Position numbers and translations under genes: made by a program. From Siccirubricoccus phaeus (lineage in GTDB: Bacteria; Pseudomonadota; Alphaproteobacteria; Acetobacterales; Acetobacteraceae): DNA of 64,000 nucleotides. Below, in pieces: positions 15,459-23,885 of this stretch (positions are counted from its first letter, which is position 1; every line of letters starts with the position of its first letter). The notes beneath the pieces were generated by a model that was given only the letters and a program-made list of their open reading frames with translations, had not been told where the DNA came from and searched no databases. The stretch covers positions 1 to 64,000 of the forward strand of contig NZ_SRXO01000022.1 of the NCBI RefSeq assembly GCF_008360935.1, written 5' to 3'.

Positions 15459-17689
15459 CACGCCTTCTCCACGAAGCGGTCGAGCACGCGCTTCGGCCCC
15501 GCCTTCTCGAACTCGATATCCAATTTGTCGTCCTCGACCGCGGTGACGCGGCCATAGCCGAATTTCTGGTGGAAGACCCGCTGCCCCACCGCGATGGCGT
15601 CCTGCCGCCCCGGGCGCTGCTGCACCTCCCAGGCCCCCGCCTCGATCACCCGCGGCCGGCGCGCCATCAGCCCGCCGGCGCCGGTGAACACCGAAGGCGC
15701 GTCGAGCATCCGGTTGCGCGCCATGCCGGCGCTGCCCTCGCGCTCGACATGCTCCAGCGGCAGCTCGTCCAGGAAGCGGGAGGGCACGGTGGCGGACCAA
15801 TTGCCATAGACCCGGCGATTGGCGGCGGAGGAGATGACGGCCTGCTTGCGCGCCCGGGTGATGCCGACATAGGCGAGGCGCCGCTCCTCCTCCAGCCCCT
15901 TCTCCCCGCCCTCCTCCATGGCGCGCGCATGCGGGAACAGCCCTTCCTCCCAGCCGGGCAGGAAGACCATGTCGAATTCCAGCCCCTTCGCCGCGTGCAG
16001 CGTCATCAGGGAGAGGCGGTCGCCCGCGGCGTTCTCGTCATTCTCCATCACCAGCGCGACATGCTCGAGGAAGCCGGCGAGGCTCTCGAATTCGGTCAGC
16101 GCGCGGAGGAATTCCTTGAGGTTCTCCAGCCGCCCCGGCGCTTCGGGCGATTTGTCTTGCTTCCACATCCCGGTGTAGCCGCTTTCGTCCAGCAGGGTGG
16201 CGGCCACCACCACATGGCCCTCCTTCGGCAGGGCGGCGCGCCAGCGGTCGAAGCCCTGCAGCAGCTCCGCCAGCGCGGCGCGGGCCTTGCCCGTCATGCC
16301 GCCGCCCTGGACCAGCTTCGCGGCGGCCAAGGTCAGCGGAATGCGCTCGGCCCGCGCGACCTCATGCATCCGTCGCAGCGCGGTGTCGCCGATGCCGCGC
16401 TTCGGGAGGTTGACGATGCGCTCGAAGGCCAGGTCGTCCGCTGGCTGGGCGAGGACGCGCAGATAGGCCATGGCGTCGCGGATTTCCGCGCGCTCGTAGA
16501 ATTTCAGCCCGCCGACGACGCGGTAGGGCACGCCGAGGGTGATCAGCCGCTCCTCGAAGGCGCGGGTCTGGAAGCCGGCGCGGACCAGGATGGCGATCTC
16601 GGCGAGCGGGTGGCCGCTGCGCTGCGCCGCCTCGATCCGCTCGCCCACCATGCGGGCCTCCTCCTCGCTGTCCCATAGCGAGACGACGCGCACCTTCTCC
16701 CCATCCGCGTCGTTGCGCCCGGCGCGCAGCGTCTTGCCCAGGCGGCCGGTATTGTGCGCGATCAGCCCGCTGGCCGCCGCCAGGATCGGCCGCGTGGAGC
16801 GATAGTTGGATTCCAGCCGCACCACCTTGGCGCTCGGAAAATCCTTCTCGAAGCGCAGGATGTTCTCGATCTCGGCGCCGCGCCAGGAATAGATCGACTG
16901 GTCGTCATCGCCGACGCAGCAGATGTTCCGGTGCTCCTGCGCCAGCAGCCGCAGCCAGAGATACTGGACCAGATTGGTGTCCTGGTACTCATCCACCAGG
17001 ATGTAGCGGAAGCGGCGGTGCCATTCCGCCAGCACCTCCGGACGCGTCCTCAGGATCTCCGTCATGTGCAGCAGCAGATCGCCGAAATCGGCGCAGTTCA
17101 GGTCGCGCAGCCGCGTCTGGTAGCTGGCGTACAAGGCCCGCGCCTTGCCGCCGGCGTAATCCGTGTCCTCGGCCGGCGTCACCCGGTCCGGCGGCAGGCC
17201 GCGATCCTTCCAGCGCTGGATCTGCGCCATCAGCCCCGGCGCCGGCCAGCGCTTCAGGTCGATCCCCGCCGCCTCCATCACCTGCTTCAGCAGGCGCATC
17301 TGGTCGTCCGTGTCGAGGATGGTGAAGCTGCTGGTCAGCCCCACCAGCTCCGCATGCCGCCGCAGCATGCGGGTGCAGAGGGCGTGGAAGGTGCCGAGCC
17401 ACAGCCCCTCCGCCGGGCGGCCGAGGATGGCCGCCACCCGCTCCCGCATCTCCCGCGCCGCCTTGTTGGTGAAGGTGACGGCGAGCACCTGGCCGGGCCA
17501 GGCGCGGCCGGTCATCAGCAGATGGGCGAAGCGGGTGGTCAGCACCCGCGTCTTGCCGGTGCCGGCGCCGGCCAGCACCAGCAGCGGGCCGTCCAGCGTC
17601 TCTACCGCCTCCCGCTGCTCGGGGTTGAGGCGGGTGAGGTAGTCGGGCGGAGAGCCAGGGGGGGAGGGTAGGGCAGGGGGCGCGGACAC
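15458..17689 (-). CDS. uvrD: ATP-dependent DNA helicase UvrD/PcrA
   Basis: The 743-residue SF1A 3'-5' helicase acts in nucleotide excision and mismatch repair. Walker A GAGTGKT is at 41-47. Other motifs are AVTFTNKAAREMRERV (Ia), GTFHALCTRML (Ic), VDEYQDTN (II), VGDDDQSIYSWRGAE (III), VRLESNYRST (IV), LMTLHAAKGLEFDMVFLPG (V) and EERRLAYVGITRARK (VI). The C-terminus ends in a Tudor-like segment (VFHQKFGYGRVTAVEDDKLD) as in PcrA/UvrD. The start is GTG 17689, which coincides with the predicted transcription start of a LexA-box promoter. prmA follows with overlap. Confidence 0.96.
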   Translation of the reverse strand: MSAPPALPSPPGSPPDYLTRLNPEQREAVETLDGPLLVLAGAGTGKTRVLTTRFAHLLMTGRAWPGQVLAVTFTNKAAREMRERVAAILGRPAEGLWLGTFHALCTRMLRRHAELVGLTSSFTILDTDDQMRLLKQVMEAAGIDLKRWPAPGLMAQIQRWKDRGLPPDRVTPAEDTDYAGGKARALYASYQTRLRDLNCADFGDLLLHMTEILRTRPEVLAEWHRRFRYILVDEYQDTNLVQYLWLRLLAQEHRNICCVGDDDQSIYSWRGAEIENILRFEKDFPSAKVVRLESNYRSTRPILAAASGLIAHNTGRLGKTLRAGRNDADGEKVRVVSLWDSEEEARMVGERIEAAQRSGHPLAEIAILVRAGFQTRAFEERLITLGVPYRVVGGLKFYERAEIRDAMAYLRVLAQPADDLAFERIVNLPKRGIGDTALRRMHEVARAERIPLTLAAAKLVQGGGMTGKARAALAELLQGFDRWRAALPKEGHVVVAATLLDESGYTGMWKQDKSPEAPGRLENLKEFLRALTEFESLAGFLEHVALVMENDENAAGDRLSLMTLHAAKGLEFDMVFLPGWEEGLFPHARAMEEGGEKGLEEERRLAYVGITRARKQAVISSAANRRVYGNWSATVPSRFLDELPLEHVEREGSAGMARNRMLDAPSVFTGAGGLMARRPRVIEAGAWEVQQRPGRQDAIAVGQRVFHQKFGYGRVTAVEDDKLDIEFEKAGPKRVLDRFVEKA

Positions 17690-17695
17690 AGGCCC

Positions 17696-17724
17696 GATAT
17701 AGAACGCGGCGCGAACGCCTCCAA
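17696..17724 (-). promoter_or_regulatory. uvrD promoter with embedded LexA (SOS) box
   Basis: On the minus strand: -35 TTGGAG (17719-17724), 17-base spacer, -10 TATATC (17696-17701). The spacer contains GTTC-GCGCCGC-GTTC (17702-17716), an exact match to the alphaproteobacterial LexA consensus GTTC-N7-GTTC. Seven bases after the -10 is the G of the GTG start codon, so the mRNA may be leaderless. The same arrangement occurs at 21413-21441. Confidence 0.88.
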
Positions 17725-17880
17725 CCTGCCTTCCCGCGCCGTCATGGTCCGGCCGCCGCCGGTGGCGTTAAATGCTGCCAATCGCGCCGGAAGATGCGCA
17801 TCGTGCTGCACCCCCGCCTGGCTCGTTCCGTCCAGGCACGGGGCTGCAAGAAATGCACAAGAATCCATGGAGGAAACACG

Positions 17881-19110
17881 ATGGGCATCCATCGCCGAAC
17901 CGTCCTGCAGGCCGGCGCCGCCACCGCTGCCGCCGGCCTCTCCCGCCGCCGCGCCCGGGCGCAGGCGGCGAACACCATCAGGATCGCCCTGCTGACCGAC
18001 ATGGCCGGCCAGTACAAGGACAACACCGGCCCGACCCAGCTCGCCTGCGTGCGGCAGGCCGCGGCCGAGTTCGCCAATCGCGGCTTCAACATCGAGGTGC
18101 TGGCTGGCGACAACCAGAACAGGCCCGATATCGGCTCGAACCTGGTGCGCGCCTGGATCGACCGCAGCGGGGTGGACGTGATCGTCGATGGCGGCGCCTC
18201 CTCCGTGGCGCTGGCGATCAACGACATCATCCGAGACCGCAACAAGGTCTACCTGAACTCCACCTCGGCGACCTCCGACCTGACCGGGAAGGCCTGCTCG
18301 CCGAACACGGTGCACTGGACCTATGACACCTGGATGCTGGCCAAGACCGTCGGCACAGCCATGGTGAAGGACGGCGGCGATAGCTGGTATTTCCTGACGG
18401 CCGACTACGCCTTCGGCCATGCGCTGGAGCGTGACACGGCGGCCTTCGTCAGGTCGGCCGGCGGCACGATCGTCGGGGGGGTGCGCACGCCCTTCCCGGA
18501 TTTCCAGGATTTCTCCTCCTTCCTGGTGCAGGCGCGGGCCTCGCGCGCGAAGGTGATCGGCCTGGCCAATTCCGGCACGGACACGATCAACTGCATCAAG
18601 CAGGCAGCGGAGTTCGGCCTGACCCAGCGCGGCGTCCGGCTGGCGGCGTTGCTGATGGTCCTTCCCGTGGTGGCCGCACTCGGCTTGCCGACGGCGCAGG
18701 GGCTGGTCTGCTCGGAAACCTTCTACTGGGACCTCAACGACCGCACGCGCCGCTTCACGGCGAAGATGCGGCCGCAGGTCAGCGTGCCGCTCTGCATGAC
18801 CCATGTCGGCGGGTACTCGAGCGTCCTGCACTACCTCAAGGTGATTGCCGATATGGGGGTGGCGCAGGCCAAGGCGAGCGGCGTCGAGGTGGTGAACCGC
18901 ATGAAGGCGATGCCCTGCGACGATGACTGCTTCGGCCCGGGCAGCATCCGCGCGGATGGTCGGAAGATCCACCCCGCCTATCTCTTCCAGGTGAAGTCGC
19001 CGCAGGAGAGCAGCGGCGGCTGGGATTACTACAAGCTGCTGCAGACCACGCCGGCGGAGGAGGCCTTCCGGCCGCTCTCCGAAGGCGGCTGCCCGCTGGT
19101 CCGCGGCTAG
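17881..19110 (+). CDS. ABC transporter substrate-binding protein, branched-chain amino acid/amide type (paralog 1)
   Basis: 409 residues. The N-terminus has a Tat-like signal (HRRTVLQAGAATAAAGL, cleavage near RARAQA). The mature part is a Leu/Ile/Val-binding (LivK-type, type I periplasmic) fold: NTIRIALLTDMAGQYKDNTG, ADYAFGHALERDTAAFV, QARASRAKVIGLANSGTDT. Start ATG 17881 follows GGAGGAAACACG. It is about two thirds identical by eye to the next gene and shares its C-terminus (EEAFRPLSEGGCPLV). No permease or ATPase gene is adjacent, so it may serve a transporter elsewhere. Several Cys residues (for example CDDDC) are unusual for the family. Ligand unknown. Confidence 0.9.
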   Translation: MGIHRRTVLQAGAATAAAGLSRRRARAQAANTIRIALLTDMAGQYKDNTGPTQLACVRQAAAEFANRGFNIEVLAGDNQNRPDIGSNLVRAWIDRSGVDVIVDGGASSVALAINDIIRDRNKVYLNSTSATSDLTGKACSPNTVHWTYDTWMLAKTVGTAMVKDGGDSWYFLTADYAFGHALERDTAAFVRSAGGTIVGGVRTPFPDFQDFSSFLVQARASRAKVIGLANSGTDTINCIKQAAEFGLTQRGVRLAALLMVLPVVAALGLPTAQGLVCSETFYWDLNDRTRRFTAKMRPQVSVPLCMTHVGGYSSVLHYLKVIADMGVAQAKASGVEVVNRMKAMPCDDDCFGPGSIRADGRKIHPAYLFQVKSPQESSGGWDYYKLLQTTPAEEAFRPLSEGGCPLVRG

Positions 19111-19368
19111 ATGTCTGGTCCCGGCATTTGGGGGAGCGGACAGGTGGGGCCCTGAAGGCGAAGGCCGGGGTCCGCAGGAGGTCGCGGGCCATCAGGGCGT
19201 GATCCGCGTGCCCCGCCGGCCGCCGCGGCTGGCGCCGCCATCCGCGGCCCGGATGCCGCCACCGGCCGGCCCTGAAGGCGCCGCCGCCGGGCCGCCCCCT
19301 TGCGCCCGCTGCCCGGCCGGTTAGGGTCCTCCCCTGGAATGAGCCACCGAGCTCGGACGGGAGGGAAC

Positions 19369-20604
19369 ATGACCGGCTTCCATCGCAGAACCATCCTCGG
19401 CGCCGGCGCGGGTACTGCCCTGGCCGGCCTGCCCGGCCGCCGCGCCCGCGCCCAGGCGGCCAACACCATCAAGCTCGGCCTGCTGACCGACATGTCCGGC
19501 CCCTATCGCGACATCAACGGGCCGGGTGCGCTGGCCTGCGCCAAGCTCGCCGTGCAGGAATTCAACGCCAACGGCTTCAACGTTGAGGTCATCGCCGCCG
19601 ACCACCAGAACAAGCCGGATGTCGCGATGAACATCGCCCGCCAGTGGTTCGACCGGGACGGCGTGGACATGGTGTTCAACATCGCCGCCTCCTCCGTCGC
19701 CCTGGCCCTGGCGGAGCTGGTGAAGGAGAAGAACAAGATCGCGATCGCGACCTCCACCGCGACCTCCGACCTCACCGGCCGCGCCTGCACGCCGAACACC
19801 ATCCACTGGGTGTTCGACACCTACATGTGCGCGAAATCCACCGGCAGTGCCACGGTGAAGGCGGGCGGCGACACCTGGTTCTTCATCACCGCGGACTACA
19901 CCTTCGGCCATTCGCTGGAACGCGACACGGCGCGCTTCGTGCAGGAGGCCGGCGGCAAGGTGCTCGGCGCCGCCCGCACCCCCTTCCCCGCCACCTCGGA
20001 CTTCTCTTCCTTCCTGCTGCAGGCGCAATCCTCCCGCGCCAAGGTCATCGGCCTGGCGAATGCCGGGACGGACACCATAAGCTGCATCAAGCAGGCGGCG
20101 GAATTCGGCCTGACGCGCCGCGGCATCAAGCTGGCGGCGCTGCTGATGTACATCTCGGACGTGCATTCGCTGGGGCTGCAGACGGCGCATGGGCTGGTCT
20201 GCACGGAATGCTTCTACTGGGACCTGAACGATCGCACCCGCGCCTTCGACCGGCGGGCCCGCCCGATGATGGGAAATGTGCCGGCCGGCATGGCGCAGGC
20301 GGGCGACTACTCCCTGGTGCTGCACTACCTGAAGACCGTGGCGCAGATGGGCGTGCCGGCAGCGAAGGCCAGCGGCGCCGAGACGGTGGCGCGGATGAAG
20401 GCGATGCCGACCGACGACGACGCCTTCGGTGCCGGGCTGATCCGCCAGGACGGGCGGAAGATCCACCCCGCCTACCTGTTCGAGGTGAAGAAGCCGGAGG
20501 AGAGCCGCGGGGCCTTCGACTACTACAAGCTGCTGGGGACGACCTCGGCCGAGGAGGCCTTCCGGCCGCTCTCGGAAGGCGGCTGCCCGCTGGTGAAGAG
20601 CTGA
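19369..20604 (+). CDS. ABC transporter substrate-binding protein, branched-chain amino acid/amide type (paralog 2)
   Basis: The 411-residue tandem paralog of the preceding gene has the same architecture: Tat-like signal (FHRRTILGAGAGTALAGL, cleavage near RARAQA), then NTIKLGLLTDMSGPYRDING, ADYTFGHSLERDTARFV and QAQSSRAKVIGLANAGTDT. Start ATG 19369 has GGGAGGGAAC upstream. The 258-base spacer between the copies holds no gene. The pair probably arose by local duplication and then diverged in ligand specificity. Without an adjacent permease the transporter partner is unknown. Confidence 0.9.
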   Translation: MTGFHRRTILGAGAGTALAGLPGRRARAQAANTIKLGLLTDMSGPYRDINGPGALACAKLAVQEFNANGFNVEVIAADHQNKPDVAMNIARQWFDRDGVDMVFNIAASSVALALAELVKEKNKIAIATSTATSDLTGRACTPNTIHWVFDTYMCAKSTGSATVKAGGDTWFFITADYTFGHSLERDTARFVQEAGGKVLGAARTPFPATSDFSSFLLQAQSSRAKVIGLANAGTDTISCIKQAAEFGLTRRGIKLAALLMYISDVHSLGLQTAHGLVCTECFYWDLNDRTRAFDRRARPMMGNVPAGMAQAGDYSLVLHYLKTVAQMGVPAAKASGAETVARMKAMPTDDDAFGAGLIRQDGRKIHPAYLFEVKKPEESRGAFDYYKLLGTTSAEEAFRPLSEGGCPLVKS

Positions 20605-20726
20605 GAGGGGGGGTGGCCCCGCCCGTCCGGGGCGGGGCCGCCAACCCCATTGCGGGCGCGCCGCGGGCCGGCACCCGGGGCCCGGGTTCGGCGAGGCGCG
20701 CGGCCGTGCCGCGAAGGCGGCGCCGG

Positions 20727-20833
20727 CTAGAGCGTGATCGGTCGAGGTCGAATCGACCGAAACCGTGAATCACGCGACCGAACAATGAGCTAGAGCGGGG
20801 CGGGTGAGCGCAGCTCAACCGAGCCCGCTCTAG
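20727..20833. repeat. Type A dispersed repeat, copy 3
   Basis: CTAGAGCGTGATCGGTCGAGG...CGACCGAAACCGTGAATCACG...CAATGAGCTAGAGCGGGGCG...CCCGCTCTAG. It is full length and the inverse of copy 1. GAATC sites are at 20750-20754 and 20767-20771. It lies between the second substrate-binding gene and the convergent pentapeptide gene. Confidence 0.9.
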
Positions 20834-20892
20834 GGATCCGTCAGCGCCCCGGTGGGCCGGCGTTCAGCCGGGCGCGGCGGTCGACGGGCGGC

Positions 20893-21399
20893 TCATTGGC
20901 AGGTGCCGATGGAGCCGGGGGCGCAGATGCTGGTGCCGTCCGTCCAGCGGGCGCCGCCGAGCTGGGCGCGCAGCAGATCCGCGCCTTCCAGCCGCGCCGC
21001 GGTCAGATCGGCATGGCGCAGATCGGCGCCGAAGAATTTGGCGAGGCGCAGATCGGCGCCGCGCAGCTTCGCCCCTTCCAGCTTCGCCCGGGTGAAATCC
21101 GCCCGCACCAGCTCCGCCTCCGTCAGATCAGCGCCGCGGAGGGAGGCATGGCCGAAGCGGACATTGCTCGCCGTCACCCGCGCCAGGGCGGCGCGGTCCA
21201 GCTTCGCCCGGGCAAGCGAGGTTTCCCGCAGATCCGCCCCGGTCAGGTCGGCGCCGGCCAGATCGCGGCTGTCCAGCAGGCAGCGCTGCCAATCCACCCC
21301 CGGCCCGGGCGGGGCGGAACAATCGGCCGCCCAGGCCGCGCCTTGCGGCAACAGGGTGGCGCCAAGGGCGAGGAGCAGCTTCAGGGCCGGGAGTGACAT
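20893..21399 (-). CDS. Exported pentapeptide-repeat protein under a LexA-box promoter
   Basis: 168 residues. Residues 1-25 are a signal peptide (LPALKLLLALGATLLPQGAA, cleavage after AWA), giving a mature protein starting ADCSAPPG. About 18 pentapeptides A(D/N/K)LxxA follow (DLAGADLTGADLRET, ADLTEAELVRADFTRAKLEG, ADLRHADLTAARLEGADLL). They predict a right-handed quadrilateral beta helix. The C-terminus WTDGTSICAPGSIGTC and the N-terminal Cys residues could form disulfides. Export argues against a Qnr-like gyrase protector. Start 21399 is chosen because an upstream in-frame start would lie inside the promoter. The LexA box suggests DNA-damage induction. Confidence 0.85.
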   Translation of the reverse strand: MSLPALKLLLALGATLLPQGAAWAADCSAPPGPGVDWQRCLLDSRDLAGADLTGADLRETSLARAKLDRAALARVTASNVRFGHASLRGADLTEAELVRADFTRAKLEGAKLRGADLRLAKFFGADLRHADLTAARLEGADLLRAQLGGARWTDGTSICAPGSIGTCQ

Positions 21400-21412
21400 G
21401 CGCACGGGCGCG

Positions 21413-21441
21413 GGTATAGAACGCGGCGCGAACGTATCCAA
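21413..21441 (-). promoter_or_regulatory. LexA-box promoter of the pentapeptide-repeat gene
   Basis: On the minus strand: -35 TTGGAT (21436-21441), 17-base spacer, -10 TATACC (21413-21418). GTTC-GCGCCGC-GTTC (21419-21433) sits in the spacer. The spacer is identical to that of the uvrD promoter over 16 of its 17 bases (CGTTCGCGCCGCGTTC). The expected transcript start is about 7 bases before ATG 21399, leaving almost no leader. Confidence 0.85.
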
Positions 21442-21626
21442 CCCGGCCTGCTGCTGTTCTTCGCGCTCGGCCGGGTGCCGATGTTCCTCAGCCCCTTCCT
21501 GCTGCGGCCGATCTGCCGCCGGGTGCTGCGCGGGCGGGGCGCCGCCTGAGCGGGTGCGGCGCCGAACCCGGCCGCGCCGGCCCCGTTATGCCTCCCTGAG
21601 CACAGTGTGAGGGAGGGAGGTTTCCG

Positions 21627-22052
21627 ATGAGCATTTTCGGCTCCATCATGTCCAAGATCTTCGGCCATGGCGCGGCGAGCGCAGCCCCCGCGCCGGCGGA
21701 TGCGGCGCAGGCCAGCCCGGCCCCGGCCTCCTCCGCCGCGCCGGCGCCCAGCCAGCCGGCGGGGGGCGCGACGCCGCAGATGCCGCCGCAGCAGCAGGTC
21801 GATGTCGCCGCCATCCTGACGGAGCGCGCCGCCAAGGCGCCGCAGAAGCTGGACTGGAAGCACTCCATCGTCGATCTGATGAAGCTGCTCGACCTCGACA
21901 GCAGCCTGAAGGCACGGCAGGAGCTGGCGAAGGAGCTGAATTACAGCGGCGACATGAATGACAGCGCGGCGATGAACATCTGGCTGCACCGCCAGGTGAT
22001 GGACAAGCTGGCGGCGAATGGCGGCAAGGTGCCGGAGGAATTGCGGAACTGA
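21627..22052 (+). CDS. DUF3597 domain-containing protein
   Basis: 141 residues. The N-terminus MSIFGSIMSKIFGHG is followed by an Ala/Pro/Gln low-complexity linker (~16-55). The DUF3597 domain then runs to the end (LDWKHSIVDLMKLLDLDSSL, ARQELAKELNYSGDMNDSAA, NIWLHRQVMDKLAANGGKVP). The domain is LysM-like in structure-genomics work as I recall; the function is unknown. The start has GAGGGAGGTTTCCG upstream. It is convergent with the methyltransferase gene across a type C repeat. Confidence 0.9.
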   Translation: MSIFGSIMSKIFGHGAASAAPAPADAAQASPAPASSAAPAPSQPAGGATPQMPPQQQVDVAAILTERAAKAPQKLDWKHSIVDLMKLLDLDSSLKARQELAKELNYSGDMNDSAAMNIWLHRQVMDKLAANGGKVPEELRN

Positions 22053-22065
22053 TGGCCACCCCCCC

Positions 22066-22207
22066 CCCGGCCGCCGGGGACAGAGTCGGCCGGTTGAACC
22101 GGCAAACTCACACCGGGGTCCGGGGAGGCGTATCCTCCCCGGCGGGAGCGCAGAGGGCAGCGCCCTCTGCCAGGGGTTGGCGGCACTGCCGCCCACGGGC
22201 GGAGCCC
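22066..22207. repeat. Type C GC-rich mosaic repeat, copy 3
   Basis: GGCCGGTTGAACCGGC, CCGGGGAGGCGTATCCTCCCCGG, GAGGGCAGCGCCCTC, GGCGGCACTGCCGCC and GGGCGGAGCCCC follow one another. It fills the gap between two convergent genes (DUF3597 and the methyltransferase), consistent with a bidirectional terminator. Confidence 0.78.
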
Positions 22208-22211
22208 CCGC

Positions 22212-23726
22212 TCAGACCAGCCCCAGCCCCTTCCAGGCGCCGAGCATCGCCCGCATCACCCCGGCGACCACCTTCTCCGCCTCCGCCGCCGCCACCGGCA
22301 GCCCCGCGGCGATCAGCGCACGGGCCACGGCGGCAGGTTCCGGCGCCGCCTTCCCGGCCTGCGCCAGGATCAGCGCAATCGCCCCCTCCTCCGCGCTCAT
22401 GATCAGCGGCCCGCCCAGCCGCGGCACGGTGAGGCCGATGGCATAGCCCCCCTCCTGCAGCTCCCCGCCCCAGCGCTCCATCGCCAGCATGTTGAATTTC
22501 CGCGCCCGGGCCTGGGCGGTGCCGGAGGCGTTCTCCCGCCACACCGGCACCGCGGCATGGCCGCTGACCAGGAAGGTCGCCAGCTCCGCGGCTGCCAGCC
22601 CGCTGCCCTCGGCCAGCGGCATCAGCTCGTCGAGCCGCTGCGGCTTTTCCGCCAGCGCCGCCAGCACCTTCTCCGCCACCTCCGGCGGCAGCCTTGCCTT
22701 GCTGATGCCGGTGTCGATCTGCACCACGCCCTGGGGCAGCCTGCGGGCGAGCGCCAGGCGGATGCTGCCCAGCGCCTCCGGCGCCGCCGGCCGGTAGCCG
22801 CGGATGAAGACATCCTCGCGCAGCGGCTGGCGGGCGCCGAACAGATCCTGCACCAGCCCGGGATCGACCCCGGGCGGCAGCGCCGCCACCGCCTGGCGCT
22901 GCTCCGGCGTCATCCACAGCTCCGGGAAATTCCGCCAGAGCTTCACCTGGCCGACATAGTCCAGCTTGGCCCGCGCCATCTCGGCCGCGACGTCCAGCGG
23001 AAAGGCCGGGCGCCAGGGCTCCGGCATGAATTCATGCGCCAGGTAGCGCGCCCAGCCGAAGCTCGCCGCGCTGTCGCGGGCCGCCGCATCCTGCAGCACC
23101 ATGCTGTGGCGCAGCGCCGTGGCGCCGGCGGCGAGGAGCGAGCGGGCGGCGGCGAAGGCGGTGGCGGCGCGGGCCTCGGAGGGGCCGGCGCCGTGCCGCG
23201 CCACCTCCTTCAGCAGCCGGGCGAGTGCCATGTCCCCCGCCCAGCCGGGCAGGGCGTTGTAGCCCAGCATCACCAGCCCGCCCGGCTTCACCCGGCTGCG
23301 TAGCACGGTGAGGATGCCCTCCCGCACCGCATCATCCACCCAGGTCCACATGCCGTGCAGGGTGATGACGTCGGCTTCCGGCAGCGCCGCCGCGGCGGCG
23401 GCCTCGTCCAGCCCGATGAGGTCGAGTTCCAGGAAGCGGGCATTCGTCAGGCCGGCCTCGGCGGCGATCTCCCGCGCCTCCGCGACATGGGCGGGGTTGT
23501 AGTCCAGCCCCACCACGTTCCAGCCGGGGTTGGCGGCGGCCAGGGCCAGCAGCGTGCCGCCCCGGCCGCAGCCCAGGTCGATGACCGTCAGCGCCTCCCG
23601 GTCCGGGGCCCAGTGCGCCCCGGCGATCGCCGCCGTCAGGGCCAGGTGCGCCGGCGACTGGCTGGCGGTGAAATTCGGGATGTAGGGCGCTTGCGTAGTG
23701 TACCCGCCAGGCCAGCCTGCCGCCAT
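22212..23726 (-). CDS. Class I SAM-dependent methyltransferase with a methyltransferase regulatory domain
   Basis: 504 residues. SAM-binding motif I is VIDLGCGRGGTLLALAAANP; NVVGLDYNPAHVAEAREIA and DVITLHGMWTWVDD are motifs II and III. YNALPGW and the following helical ~100 residues match the methyltransferase regulatory region (MethyTransf_Reg) of this family. The remainder is a C-terminal domain of unknown role. ATG 23726 follows AGAAGGGCTTCC. The frame is open far upstream on this strand, but that region is antisense to the ABC gene and is discounted. Substrate unknown. Confidence 0.85.
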   Translation of the reverse strand: MAAGWPGGYTTQAPYIPNFTASQSPAHLALTAAIAGAHWAPDREALTVIDLGCGRGGTLLALAAANPGWNVVGLDYNPAHVAEAREIAAEAGLTNARFLELDLIGLDEAAAAAALPEADVITLHGMWTWVDDAVREGILTVLRSRVKPGGLVMLGYNALPGWAGDMALARLLKEVARHGAGPSEARAATAFAAARSLLAAGATALRHSMVLQDAAARDSAASFGWARYLAHEFMPEPWRPAFPLDVAAEMARAKLDYVGQVKLWRNFPELWMTPEQRQAVAALPPGVDPGLVQDLFGARQPLREDVFIRGYRPAAPEALGSIRLALARRLPQGVVQIDTGISKARLPPEVAEKVLAALAEKPQRLDELMPLAEGSGLAAAELATFLVSGHAAVPVWRENASGTAQARARKFNMLAMERWGGELQEGGYAIGLTVPRLGGPLIMSAEEGAIALILAQAGKAAPEPAAVARALIAAGLPVAAAEAEKVVAGVMRAMLGAWKGLGLV

Positions 23727-23885
23727 GGAAGCCCTTCTCTTTCCCCGGCCGCGGATTACTCCTCGATTACTCATAGCCTGTCCAGACGATCCGTAGGGGG
23801 CCGGAACGGGATGCCGCGGCGGGGTGGCGGGGCGCCGGCCGAGACGGCTTTTCCCAAAAGCCCCCGGTCCGGCTAAACCGCCGCC

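Noticed and set aside
20893-21399. Qnr-type gyrase-protecting pentapeptide protein
   Set aside because: A clear signal peptide and short length argue for export, not for a cytosolic DNA mimic.
21445-21549. Hydrophobic reading GLLLFFALGRVPMFLSPFLL ending at TGA 21547-21549
   Set aside because: It looks protein-like and may be a gene remnant, but there is no start codon ahead of it because the frame runs back into the LexA promoter.
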